Origin: Cryptomeria japonica
Taxonomy: Eukaryota > Streptophyta > Pinopsida > Cupressales > Cupressaceae
Length of the DNA stretch: 64,000 bases
Assembly (NCBI RefSeq): GCF_030272615.1
Contig: NC_081406.1
Coordinates: 460,502,072 to 460,566,071, forward strand
Direction of reading: 5' to 3'
Positions 11,783 to 23,207 of this stretch are shown piece after piece (the first letter of the stretch is position 1; each line of letters begins with the position of its first letter). A model generated the notes under the pieces. The model saw only the letters and a program-made list of their open reading frames with translations. It ran no database searches and was not told where the DNA came from. The translations under genes were made by a program, and so were the position numbers.

Positions 11783-12689
11783 ATGGCAAGAAATGAGTTC
11801 TCCTCCTCTTCTAAAGCTCCCATGTTTGATTGAACCAACTATGTTTTTTGGTGTAGAATAATGGAAACATATATGTCCTCTCTAGGATTTGATGTTTGTA
11901 TGTCTATAAAGAATGTGTTTATTGTCCCTAGTGTTCCTCCCACTAACTTGGACTATAAGAAGGAGTATGAGAACAATGCAAATACTAAACATGTTATTCT
12001 CAGTAGACTATCAGATAATGAGTTTGTTATGGTTATGCACTAATCATCTACCAAGGAGACTTGGGATAAATTACAGAGATTATTTGAAGGAGATGCGAAA
12101 GTCAAGGAGGCCAAGCTGCAATCACTAAGAGGTCATCTTGAAGGCTTGAAGATGAAAGATGAAGAAAAGATTGCAGATTATCTTTATAGGGTAGATGAAA
12201 CTATGAGCGCCATTAGGGAACTTGGAGAAGAGGTTGTTGATGAAGTTACTATCAAAAAGGTACTTAGATCACTCACATCTAAGTATGATACTAAGGTTTC
12301 TGCTATATATGAAGCCAAGGATCTAAAAAACCTTCACAATGGATGAGTTATATGGCTCCTTAATTGCTTATGAGATGAGGACAACCAGAGAAGGCTCTTC
12401 AAGAAAAGAAGTTTCTTTCAAATCCATCAAAAAGGGAAAAGAAGAGGTTTCTCATAAAGGATCAAGTGAAGACTCGGATGTAGAGGTAGCAAACTTTGTT
12501 AGAAATCTCAAGAGAGGATCTGGTAAGTATAAAGGAAAGTTGCCACTCAAATGCTTCAACTATGGTAAACTATGACACTTTGCTACAAAATGTCCCTATA
12601 GAGAAACCGATGGAGATAAGAAAAGGAGCTCTGGAAGAACTTTCATTAAAGATAAAGAGAAGAAAGTTTATTGGCAACGAAGAAAAAAT
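11783..12689 (+). pseudogene. Copia gag (family H), broken
   Basis: The start ATG at 11783 begins MARNEFSSSSKAPMFD and reaches a TNYVFW block just after an in-frame TGA, the usual N-terminus of Copia gag. The capsid (UBN2-like) part contains TWDKLQRLFEGDAKVKEAKL, followed by a LRGHLEGLKMKDEEKIADY-type helix and LRSLTSKYD. Stops interrupt at about 11832, 12041-12043 and 12344. At about 12340 the reading shifts by one base to a frame beginning DELYGSLIAYE. The zinc knuckle CFNYGKL(stop)HFATKC has lost its second Cys and acquired a stop. The ORF ends at the edge of an inverted LTR at 12690, so protease and pol are absent. Confidence 0.75.
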
Positions 12690-15169
12690 TGTTGAACACA
12701 ATGTACCATTGGGAGGGGGGTGAATCAGTGGTTCCCAATATTCTAAACCTTTTGAACCAAACTCTTGGTACCAGTTAGCAAATCAGGCACAAGGAGGATA
12801 TACCGGTGAGCTAAGGAAAGAGATCAAATGAAAACACACAAAGATCTCAATACATAACACTAGATATACGAGGAAAACCCAATGTGGGAAATCCCTCAAT
12901 GAGAAATGTTGTTGGAGACTACTGCACTGATACAAACTCACAATACGTACTGATTACAAAGTTTAGGGCACCAACCCAAGGAGAACCAACCCTTGCATTG
13001 AGCTCCAAATTAGTGATGTACTAAAGATCAGATTAATACAATAGTTTTAATCTTGTTACAAATGAGTTTTGTAACTCTTACAATGAAAAACTTCACCAGT
13101 TTAACTCTTCTCAATTGGTTCTCCCTTTCTCAGTACTCTATCGGTTCTTTGTTCTTTGTTTATACCTTTTTTTGCCCATATTTTATCTTGCATAGCCTTC
13201 ACTGGTACACTCTCTTATCTCCTTCACCTTCTGCAAATTTCTTCCCGAATCCGCCTTGTTAGTTTAAACAATTGTAGTTCTATTTGGCAGCTTGTCGATT
13301 GCTCTAACCTTGTCGGTAAAACCTCTAATAAACCTTCTACCGGTTCTACCTCTCTGTCAAAAAATCCAAGACTCAAATGATTTTGATCTTCTCTCTGACC
13401 ACTCTTTGCTCTCTTAGTTACTCTATTTTTGTCAGCATCAAGCATCATCATCTTAAGTCTTTAGTCTACATATTTATACTTGATTATTCCCATCAACAAC
13501 TGGATTCAAGCTAGGCATGTTATGGTTTTTTCTCCATCGAGTATGTCTGTATTAAATCTAATCAGATCTCCTCTCCTTGATTGATGATTTGCATTAGATC
13601 AAACACCACCACCATTTCTGATGACATCTATACGGGCTTTCTATCTTTAGCAACTTGCAACTTGTTTTTCCAACCTTTCTTTATCATTCACCATTAATGC
13701 CTCAGGTATTTCCTTCGACCATCGAGCACAAATATCAAATTGTCCTACTTGATTTATCTAACCAAAAACCTTCTACATCTCAATCTGCCTCAAGCCACAC
13801 TTCTTCTTGACCTGTGATTCATGGGTTCTTTATTTAAAGTTGACCTGCTCATCACCTATCACATCAAATAGACGGTTTTCCTACCACTGCATGCCTGCCA
13901 CATGGAACCTACGTGTCATCCTCAGACACCATCCAACTCAACCCAGTCTTCTATGTTGATTTTAGTTCATTCACTAACCAAGACACATGACTAGTGTTTT
14001 ATCGGCTCATATACCCTACTGATAAATCATATTGACTTGGAATTCTTCTGGTTTTGTGTCCATACTTCATGTGATCCAGCAATCATTCACTATGTTGGTT
14101 TTTCTTCTTCATGTCCATACATGCTCACCGATGGATCTCCTTATTGCATCTTCATACTGGTAACATACCTACCAATTGTCATTTCATATCGATTTCCAAT
14201 ATTGTCAATTGATACTCATTGGATTCATATGCGGTCATTGAAGGCAACAAGATTCTGTAGAAGGCATACACTAGCATTGGAGGCATACATCGACAAATAC
14301 CGGCATTGGAGTAATCAAGGTCATAACCAACACCGACACTGACATCCAACACTTATGTGAAGCCGACATCAGTTTGGGATCTGAAAATTTTTATTTAATC
14401 ATTTTATAATTGTTGTATAGGGCTAGCATTGAATATCTTTTGTAATGTATTGTAATCTGACATAAGGCATATTGTTTGTAAAGGGTATATAAGTCAGTTT
14501 ATTAGGTCATTGTGATATAGAAGAGTGTGTAGGACAAGGAAGAAAAATAGTGTGGTGCTAAGGACATGTATATAGATCATTTGTATGTGAAAGTAATATC
14601 ATGCAATGATCAGTAGATGGTTTGTAAAGCATTCTTGGAGAAAATGAGATATCGGTAAAAGGGTTTAAGAACTGGTACAGAAAAGAGCTATAACCAAAAC
14701 TCTTTTTGGCATAGCAGATGCATTTTTTGAGCTCACCATTCTTGTTTTATCTCAGCATAAGCTTGTAGTCAGTGAGACTTTTTTTGTGTTGAGCAGTGTG
14801 TTCTAGGCAGTGTGCCTTCCAGCATGTGTAGGCCCCCATACTATGCAATATCTTTCACATGGCCAGTGAATTGATATTGTGGGTCATAAATCCCACCATG
14901 GTTTTTCCTCTTTGAGGTTTTCCATGTATAAATTCTATGTGTTGTGATTTTCATTCATGTGGCTTGTTTATTTACTTCATGTTATATGTTTCTTCATTTA
15001 CCGGTTTATATGTGTATGTTGTAATAAGGTAAAATCTTATATTACCAACAGAACATCGATTCACTGCCCCCTCTCAGTGTTCTTGGATTCATTGTTTTCA
15101 AACATCCAATACTTACTTGTCAGTTATAATCCCATACTAGTTGACATCAATGACAACACAATACCAACA
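12690..15169 (-). repeat. Family H LTR in inverted orientation, split by another LTR
   Basis: The plus strand opens TGTTGAACACAATGTACCATTGGGAGGGG, in which the terminal bases mirror the end of the 10002-11709 LTR (CAGTGGTACATTGTGTTCAA). The similarity runs in reverse to about 14353. The missing start of this LTR reappears at 15134-15169, where the plus strand reads CATACTAGTTGACATCAATG and ends in CCAACA. Between these parts lies an unrelated LTR (14354-15102). Just outside, at 15170-15182, is a pyrimidine run that is the polypurine tract on the minus strand, so this is a 3' LTR of a minus-strand element inserted into the gag at 12689. Confidence 0.6.
14354..15102 (+). repeat. LTR of a further Copia family inserted in the family H LTR
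   Basis: It has plus-orientation landmarks: CACCATGGTTTTTCCTC near 14893, GTTTTCCATG near 14915 and GATTCACTGCCCCCTCTCAG near 15058-15077. The flanks show near-identical words, CATCCAACACTTA at about 14342 and CATCCAATACTTA at about 15104. This may mark the insertion target, although it is longer than the 5-bp duplication normal for LTR elements. No PBS follows, so it behaves as a solo LTR. Both boundaries are approximate. Confidence 0.45.
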
Positions 15170-16360
15170 ATCCCCTTATTTGGCATTGATGTCAACACAC
15201 TCTATTCCTTCACCCTACCCATTGGACCATTCTCCCCCTTTGACAAGAATGACAAAGGGTCAGGGTATCCTTCCATCTAATTCATTCTCCATCGGTTATG
15301 CATTCTCCCCGTTTGATCTCTATCCACTCAATCAACAACATATAAGATGGAGGATAGAGACACCAACTGACATCAATTGTTCATAAGAGTCAAATGTGAT
15401 TGTACTATAAGTGCTACCAATTGGGAAAGTAGATTCTCCTAATGATGAAATTCTCATGGGTATTCCTACAATAATTTCCTTCTTTTGCAATTTGTTCTTC
15501 CAATACACCTGTCTAGTGTTCCTTTCACCCGATGGTCCAATTGTGATTTTTATCAAAGTAAAAATTGAATAGACATTGAAGGAACTTTCAAATGAAGACC
15601 AATGAGTACTACCCAAAAGCTCAAGCATGTCCATACTGTAGCATAATCACTTGATCTCCCCTTATGTCCAACATATGGTCCAAGAGATAGGAGATTTTAC
15701 AATGAACTCCCCATGAACCATAGATATTCATACACATTTAAGTGCATGAAATAGGTGATACCACTCCTAACTTGTGTCTCAGATACTCAAAACTCTTTAG
15801 TGCTAGAGGCTTGGTGAAGATATCAACCACTTGTTTACCTATAGGGACATACTCTACGTTGACTTCATAGATCTGTCACCTCTCTGGGAAAATGATATTT
15901 GATGGAAATATGCTTTGTCCTTGAGTGCATAACCAGATTCTTTGATATGTTAATTACACCAAAATTGTCACATTGGATGTAAATAGGGTCAGAAATCTTT
16001 ACCTGAATATCCTTGAGGGTCTTCTTCATCCATAGCACCTGAGAATAGCATGTGGCAACAACAATATATTATGCCTCAGTAGTAGATAGAGAAACTAAAT
16101 CCTGCTTCTTACTATGCCATGACCAATCGATTACCTAGGAGGAATGCACCACCACTTGTTCTCTTACAGTCATCAATGCAGCCTACCAAATCAGCATCAG
16201 TGTAAGCATGCAAGATAAAATCCCCTTTCTTGGGATACCGTAGTCCATAATCAAGTGTCCCTTGTATATACCAAAATATCCTTCTGACTACAAAATCATA
16301 AAATGTCTTGAAAAAGATCTTAAAAATCATAAAATGTCTTGGAAAAATCTTAAAAATCAT
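15170..16360 (-). pseudogene. Copia RNase H remnant with 3' untranslated region
   Basis: The minus strand, read from 16360, gives a piece of Copia RNase H: RRIFWYIQGTLDYGLRYPKK, then YTDADLVGCIDDCKRTSGGAFLLG (first residues YTDADLVG), followed downstream by recognisable NISKN and VDIFTKPLA-like blocks at about 15800-15960. The stretch 15170-15780 is the non-coding tail between pol and the 3' LTR, with CCCCCTTTGACAAGAATGAC near 15235 as a polypurine-like motif on the minus strand. The rest of pol is missing: the reading runs directly into a simple tandem repeat at about 16290. Confidence 0.6.
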
Positions 16361-16460
16361 AAAATGTCTTCAAAAAGTCATAAAAATCATAAAATGTCCT
16401 TAAAAAAACCATAAAAATCATAAAATATCTTGAAAAAAGCCTAAAAATTAAAACATTCAT
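16291..16460. repeat. AT-rich ~30-bp tandem repeat
   Basis: About five copies of a unit close to AAAATCATAAAATGTCTT followed by 8-12 A-rich bases. Copies start near 16292, 16324, 16354, 16384 and 16415, and the last copies are degenerate. The array replaces the sequence that should encode the upstream part of RNase H, and it ends 30 bases before the LARD insertion at 16491. Confidence 0.75.
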
Positions 16461-16490
16461 AAAAAGCATTTAATACTGGTAATAGATAAG

Positions 16491-16533
16491 TGTAGTACCC
16501 CTACCCTAATCAATTTATAATCTCGATTTAATT
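16491..16533 (+). repeat. LARD 5' LTR, left piece
   Basis: The first 43 bases match the start of the 3' LTR at 30675 with few differences. The piece ends TAATT (16529-16533); the continuation after the Copia insertion begins TAATC (23208-23212). The intact 3' LTR has a single TTTAATCTTGG at this place, so the duplicated TAAT(T/C) is the Copia target-site duplication. Confidence 0.85.
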
Positions 16534-17593
16534 TGTAGGTCTCAGAGACAACTAAGAGGGGGGGGGGGGGGGTGAATCAGATGTCTAATAAATTGAAACC
16601 AAAAACTTATTAACCAACTTAATGCTTAATACTGGTAAATCAGTTAAGTATGTCGGTAGACAGTGTTAACAGTAAATTGCTATACCGATAAGAATTAATG
16701 CATGAAACATAAGCACAAAGTCATCCACAACACATGACACCAATATTTGTACGTGGAAACCCTATAAGGGAGAAACCACAGTGGGAAACCTTACCCACAA
16801 TCAGATGATACTACTACAGATAGTAAGTGTACAAGAGGGGTCTGCACATGAAGAAAGGCCAATAGCCTAGAGCTCACTGCTCAATCATAAATGGGAGTCA
16901 CACTGACTACAATTGGATGGTTAAATCCAATAAGAATGTACTGCACAAAATCGCATCTTCATATGCTGGATTCAGTACCGGTGTAATGCTGATATGCTTC
17001 CACAAAAACCTAACTTCATCTTCACATGATGTCTTCGTGTATAGCTCTTCTTAATCTCGCATATACCTTCTCACAATTCTTTTCGCATTCCACACTTGAT
17101 CTTACAAATAAGATCTTACATTTATACCATATCCTAAGACCAATTTTAGTAGGTCGGCTCTACAAGATATTACAATAAAAACATTTTATGAATAATATAA
17201 TATCCAATGCAATAACTGATTAAACATGTTGGCTTAATTCATTTACAACAATAATAAATCATCTCCATAGCGTGCCATGCTGATTTGGAAAAGATAAACC
17301 TGTCGGTGTAACCCTAGATAACCTGGACCTATTTGCCGGTAAAAGAAAATATGAAAATAAGAATATACCAATGATTATTACTTCAAAATAAAGTGTCCAC
17401 ATGATGTCTTCGACATTACCAAGTGTCTTCCATGCCATTCCAGGTACCGGTGAACATTATATCCTGCCGGTTAATCATATACCGGTAACTCTTGCACAAT
17501 TTACTGTTTGTCAGTGAATGTTGTTGGATATCCAGAGTAGGTGTATTTAGTAGGTGTTGACATCAATGACAAAACCATACCAAAATACCAACA
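16534..17593 (-). repeat. 3' LTR of nested Copia element B
   Basis: The plus strand starts TGTAGGTCTC and ends ACCAACA at 17593 (1060 bp). It pairs with the 22150-23207 LTR (1058 bp), and the two are closely similar throughout with scattered substitutions. A run of about 17 G at 16556 is the reverse complement of the poly-C tract common to these LTRs; its length in the other LTR is shorter (about 13). Immediately right lies the polypurine tract. Confidence 0.9.
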
Positions 17594-17608
17594 ATCTCCC
17601 CCTTTGGC
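17594..17608 (-). other. Polypurine tract of Copia element B
   Basis: The plus strand reads ATCTCCCCCTTTGGC, i.e. GCCAAAGGGGGAGAT on the coding strand, immediately before the LTR start TGTTGG. This is the plus-strand DNA primer of the element. The same GCCAAAGGGGGAGA motif precedes the 3' LTR of the Copia element at 38818-46100. Confidence 0.85.
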
Positions 17609-17937
17609 ATTGATGGCAACACAAAATGGAAAAACCATCAAAGTGCCAAAACAGAAATGCCAAGTGTAAACCCAACAATCTCCTCAAGGTGACAATCTCT
17701 CCCCCTGGAAGCAATTTGATGTTATGCTAGACCAATTTTCACCATAGATATCTCTCCTCAATTGATAATGTGTTTTTCCATATATCTCTTCCCCTTTGAC
17801 ATCAAATGCCAAAGCTACAAAATTTAAGTCCATACAAAAATACCAACTAGTCCCCTTGAGAAGTAGCTTCCTCATCAAATACCGGAATAAAAGATTTGTC
17901 CATTTAATTATGTCGATTGATGATAATCATCAACTGC

Positions 17938-20900
17938 CTAAGTCTCTACCGGTGGAGGTATGACTCCGAGCTGATCTCTGAGATACTCAAAAGTTTCCTT
18001 AGGCAGAGGTTTTGTGAAAATATCTGCAAGTTGTTCTTTAGTATTCACATAAACCAGTTTTATCTCCTTTTCTTCAACTTTTTCCCTTAGAAAATTCAGT
18101 TTGATAGAAACATGTTTTGTTTTAGGATGTAATACTGGATTCTTAGATATATCAATTGCTACAGTGTTATCACAATATATAGTAATAGGCTCCTTGCATT
18201 TTACCTTTATGTCTTTCAACATTTGCTCAAGCCAAAGTACCTGTGTACAGTTTGTTGCTGCTGCAACATATTCTGATTCTGCTATTGATAAAGATGTACA
18301 ACTCTGTTTCTTACTTAACCAAGAAACTAATCTCTTTCCAAGAAAGAATGCTCCTCAAATGGTTATTTTTCTATCATCCACATCTCCTGCCCAATTTGCA
18401 TCTGTGTATGCATATAGATCAAAATTTTCATCTTTAGGATACCATAATCCAAGATTTGTTGTGCCTTGTAAGTACCGAAAAATCCTTTTTACTGCTGATT
18501 CATGATTTTCCCTAGGATTACTCTGAAATCTAGAAACTATACATACTACATTCATAATATCAGGTCTAGTTTGTGTCAAAAATAGTAAACCTCCTATCAT
18601 AGATTTGTATCTAGTTGGATTAACAGGTGTAGATTCATCCCTTTGAGATAATTTGTCATTTGTAGTCATAGGTGTGCTTATTGGTTTAGAGTTCTCCATC
18701 CCAAATTTCTTAAGTAGTTCTTTCAAGTACTTAGATTGACTAAAAAATATGCCTTTATTAGTCTGTAAAATCTGCAATCCTAAAAAGAATTTTATTTCTC
18801 CAATCATAGACATTTCAAATTCATGCTGCATTTCAAGAGAAAATTCTTTGCATAATTCATCTTCTCCTCCAAAGATTATGTCATCAACAAATACTTCAAT
18901 AATCAAGATGTCATCATTAGTTACTTTGTAATATAAATTGCTATTTGCATTTCCTTTAGTAAAACCAATCTTTAAAAGATACTTATCCAATCTTGCATAC
19001 CAAGCTCTTGGAGCTTGTTTTAATCCATACAGAGCTTTTCTTAATCTGCAAACCATATCATTGTCATCTATCAAGGAAAATCCATCAGGTTGTTCAATAT
19101 AGATTTCCTCTTCAAGATCTCCATTAAAAAATGCACATTTAATATCCATTTGATAAACTTTGTAATCCTTGTGAGCTGCAAAAGCCAAGAATAATCTAAC
19201 TACCTCAATTCTGGCTACCGGTGCAAAGGTTTCATTGTAATCAACTCCTTCTTTCTGAGAATATCCCTTACACACTAGTCTTTCTTTATTTCTGACAACC
19301 TTACCATCTTCATTGAGTTTGTTTCTAAATACCCATTTGGTTCCAATTACATTTTTATTTTTAGGCCAGGGAACTAATGTCCAAGTATTATTTTTCTCAA
19401 TTTGTCCTAATTCTTCTTCCATAGCTTTAATCCAAAATTTATCTTCATATGCCTCATTGATAGCTAATGGTTCAATTTGAGAAATAAGACATACCTCTTC
19501 ATTTTCCAATCTTCCTCTTGTCATGACTCCTTTAAGTTTGCTTCCAATTATCTAATCTTCAGAGTGATTCAGTCTTACATACTGGGGTGTCTTATTCTAT
19601 TGTTGTTCTTCAATTACCGTGGAATCCTCTGATGATACCAAAGTAACTGGATCATCATTCTGTACCGGTGGATTTAATGTAGGTCCATTTGTCATAATTT
19701 CTATTCCCAGTTCAGAGTCTATATACCTTGAAGTTCCTCTGAATTGTTCATCAATCTTTACATTTGTACTCTCAACAATTTTCTGTAATCTTTTATTAAA
19801 ACATCTATATGCTTTACTCTTAGATGAATAACCAAGAAATATTCCTTCATCACTTCTAGGATCAAACTTGCCAATATACTCATCTCTTCTAATATAACAT
19901 TTACTTCCAAAATTTTTGAAATACTTAAGAGTAGGAGTATTACCAAACCATAGTTCATGAGGGGTCTTACCGGTTTCACCTTTGATGTGAACTTTGTTGA
20001 ATGTATAGACAGTAGTGCTTACTACCTCTCTCCAGTACAAATGTGGTAGATTTTCTTCTGATAACATACTTCTTGTTGCATCCAAAATAGTTCTATTTTT
20101 TCTTTCAACAACTCCATTCTGTTGTGGTGTTCGAGGTGCTGATAACTATCTTTTGATTCCACTTACTTCATAGAATGTATTAAAATCTTTAGAAGTGAAT
20201 TCTCCTCCTTGATCTAATCTTAAACATTTAATTTTCTTACTGGTTTAATTTTCAACCATTGCTTTGAATAGTTTGAGCTTCCCAAGTGCTTCTGATTTTT
20301 CTCTGAGAAAAGTAACCCAACACATTCTAGAATAATCATCAATAATTAGCATGAAATATATATCACCTTGTAAGCTTTTAGTTCTAGCTGGACCACATAA
20401 ATCAGTGTGAATTAAATCAAGGGCATTATTGGATTTTTCTAGAATACTTTTGAAACTAGCTCTAACTTGTTTTCCAAATTGACATTCCTTGCAAATTGTA
20501 TTCTGAGGTTTCACAATTTTTGGTAGATCTCTAACTACCTTAGAAGTACTGATTTTTACCATGCAATCAAAATTTACATGACATAGTCTTTTATGCCATA
20601 GCCAACTTTCATCTATATGTGCAATTAAGCATGCCTTTTCACTGTTATTCAAATGAAATATATTACCTCTAGTCTGATTACCGGTTGCAATTTCCAAACC
20701 AGTTCTATTCAAGATTTTGCATTTTCCATTTTTAAATTGTAACTGAAAACCTTTCTCAACTAATTGACCAACACTTAAAAGATTATTTTTTAATCCTTCG
20801 AAATAGTAGACATTGTCAGTGTTATGTTTACCATCAAGAGATATTGAACCCTTACCTTTGATTGAACAGGCTTTGTCATCTCCGAATCTTACTAAACCTC

Positions 20901-22092
20901 CATTGTATTCTTGAAAGTTCAAGAATTTACCTTTTTCTCCAGTCATGTGATGTGAGCATCCTGAGTCAATAATCCATTCATCCTTTGATTCAACTTTAGC
21001 TGCTAGGGCTTGTTATACCGGTTGAGCAATAGGTACTGGTTGATCTTTTGTTATAGAAAGAAAGACCAATCCATTGTCTGTTGGATCCTCATCAAAATCA
21101 TCAATCACACCTTCATCAGCAGTGTAACAAGATTTATCTTTGTTTTTCTTAAATCTGTATCTCTGATATTCAGGATTAGGTTTGTATGTTCTTCTAGCTT
21201 CTTCTCTTAGTCTAGCACGTCTATCAGGGCATCTTGAAGCCATATGACCAATCTTATTGCAGTTAAAACATTTAAAGGGTGCTTTACCTTCATACTTACT
21301 TCCAATTAGGCCTTTTGGCATTTTTCTTACAAATAGTGCTTCAAGTTCTTCAAGCTCTTCATTCTCCTTCCTGGTTTCTTCAAGTTCTCTTGCATAAAAG
21401 GCTCTCCAGTCTGATTTTTCAAAGGATGGAGCAGATGATGTTGATGCTTTGAAGGCCAAATCAGTTTTTATAGTAGTAACAGGACCAAATTCCTCAATTT
21501 CAAAAGCTGAAAGTTTTCCAATCAATCTATCCCTAGTTACTGATGTATTAGGTATTTTTCTCAACTCATTTATAGCAGTAACCTTCATTTTATATGCTGG
21601 TGGCAAACCTCTTAAGATTTTTGAAACAATCTCATTTTCACTCAAGGTTCCTCCACAACATTTGATACCCAAAACAATTTCATTTACTCTTTCCATAAAA
21701 GTAGAAATCCTTTCATCTTCTTCCATTTTCAGATGTTCATACCTGACTCGGAAGCTTTCAAGTTTTGCAATTTTGACTGTGGAATCCCCTTCATTCAGTG
21801 TTTCCAAATGATCTCAAATAGCTTTTGTAGTGGACCTATCTGATAATCCTATGATTTGTTGATCTGATGATGTGCTCAAGAGTGCTTCTCTTGCTTTGCA
21901 ATCATTTTCTTCATCTTTAGCTAAAGTAGTGGGAGCAGTCGTACCAGCTACAGTAGCAGTATAACCATTCTTAGTAACTTCCCAGATGTCTTTACCAATG
22001 CAATTCAGATGTGTCTCCATTCTGATTTTCCATGTCCCATAGTTGGTTCCATCAAGTTTAGGACTATTCTTTCTGAAATAATTAGTAGACAT
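17938..22092 (-). pseudogene. Copia gag-pol polyprotein, single frame with seven stops
   Basis: One frame of 1385 codons starting at ATG 22092. Gag has KLDGTNYGTW, a UBN2-like capsid and zinc knuckle CFNCNKIGHMASRC. Protease has WIIDSGCSHHMTG. Integrase has its zinc site (WHKRLCHVNF...CKECQ) and catalytic residues in LIHTDLCG, RLDQGGEF and VVERKNR. RT has ALYGLKQAPRAWY and EVFVDDIIFGG. RNase H has YTDANWAGDVDD and ends DIFTKPLPKETFEYLRDQLG. In-frame stops lie at 21814-21816, 21013-21015, 20245-20247, 20146-20148, 19597-19599, 19552-19554 and 18355-18357. No frameshift is seen. Six of the seven stops can be explained by C-to-T or G-to-A changes in Gln or Trp codons. The segment 17609-17937 between pol and the polypurine tract is non-coding. 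Confidence 0.92.
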
Positions 22093-22135
22093 TAGATCTC
22101 CTCAAGTTGTTAAACTTCTGCAAAAAGAGGACTAG

Positions 22136-22147
22136 GCTCTGATACCA
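22136..22147 (-). other. Primer-binding site of Copia element B
   Basis: The plus strand reads GCTCTGATACCA, the reverse complement of the initiator tRNA-Met PBS, two bases from the 5' LTR edge at 22150. The leader to the gag ATG is only about 45 bases. Confidence 0.9.
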
Positions 22148-22149
22148 AT

Positions 22150-23207
22150 TGTAGGTCCCAGAGACAACTGAGAGGGGGGGGGGGGGTGAATCAGTTGTCT
22201 AATAAATTCAAACCAAAAACTTATTAACCAACTTAATGCTTACTACTAGTAAATTAGTTAAGTATGTCGGTAGAAAGTGTTAACAGTAAATTGCTATACC
22301 GGTAAGAATTAATGCATGAAACATAAGCACAAAGTCATCCACAACACATGACACCAATATTTGTATGTGGAAACCCTGTAAGGGAAAAACCATGGTGGGA
22401 AACCTTACCCACAATCAGATGATACTACTACAGATAGTAAGTGTACAAGAGGGGTCTGTACATGCAGAAAGGCCAACAGCCTAGAGCTCACTACTCAATC
22501 ACAAATGGGAGTCACACTGACTACAGTTGGATGGTTAAATCCAATAAGAATGTACTGCACAAAATTACATCTTCATATGTTGGATTTAGTACCGGTGTAA
22601 TGCTGATATGCTTCCACAAAAACCTAACTTCACCTTCAAATGATGTCTTCATGTATAGCTTTGCTTAATCTCGCATATACCTTCTCACAATTCTTTTTGC
22701 ATTCCACACTTGATCTTACAAATAAGATCTTACATTTATACCATACCCTGAGACCAATTTGAGTAGGTTAGGTCTACAAGATATTAAAATAAAAACATTT
22801 TACAAATAATCTAATATCCGATGCAATAACCGATTAAACATGTTAGCTTAATGCATTTAAAACAATAATAAATCATCTCCATAGCATGCCATGCTGATCT
22901 AGAAAAGATAAACCTGCTGGTGTAACCCTAGATAACCTGGACCTATTTGCTGGTAAAAGCAAATATGCAAATCAAAATATACCAATGATTATTACTTAAA
23001 AATAAAGTGTCCACATGATGTCCTGGAGATTACCAAGTGTCTTCCATGTCATTCCAGGTACTGCTGAACATTATATCTTGCCGATTAATCATATACTGGT
23101 AACTATTGCAGAGTTTACTATTTGCCGGTGAATGTTGCTGGATCTCCAAAGTAGGTGTATTTAGTAGGTGTGGACATCAATGACAAAACCATACCAAAAT
23201 ACCAACA
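22150..23207 (-). repeat. 5' LTR of nested Copia element B
   Basis: 1058 bp, with TGTAGGTCCC at the left and ACCAACA at the right on the plus strand (TGTTGG...CCTACA on its own strand). It carries the reverse GGGGGGTGAATCAG tract and the GGAAACC..GGGAAAAACCATGG block near 22370. It adjoins TAATC, the right half of the target duplication in the LARD LTR. Confidence 0.9.

Noticed and set aside
15332-15634. 100-codon open frame on the minus strand
   Set aside because: Lies in the 3' untranslated region of a Copia relic and resembles no protein; no relative of it in the other Copia elements here.
16291-16460. CRISPR-like array
   Set aside because: Repeats are contiguous A-rich tandem units without distinct unique spacers, in a plant retrotransposon context.
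16556-16572. Long G run as a regulatory G-quadruplex
   Set aside because: It is the reverse of the variable poly-C tract shared by all Copia LTRs here; its length may also be affected by sequencing error.
18101-18505. 134-codon plus-strand open frame
   Set aside because: Antisense shadow of the Copia RNase H region.
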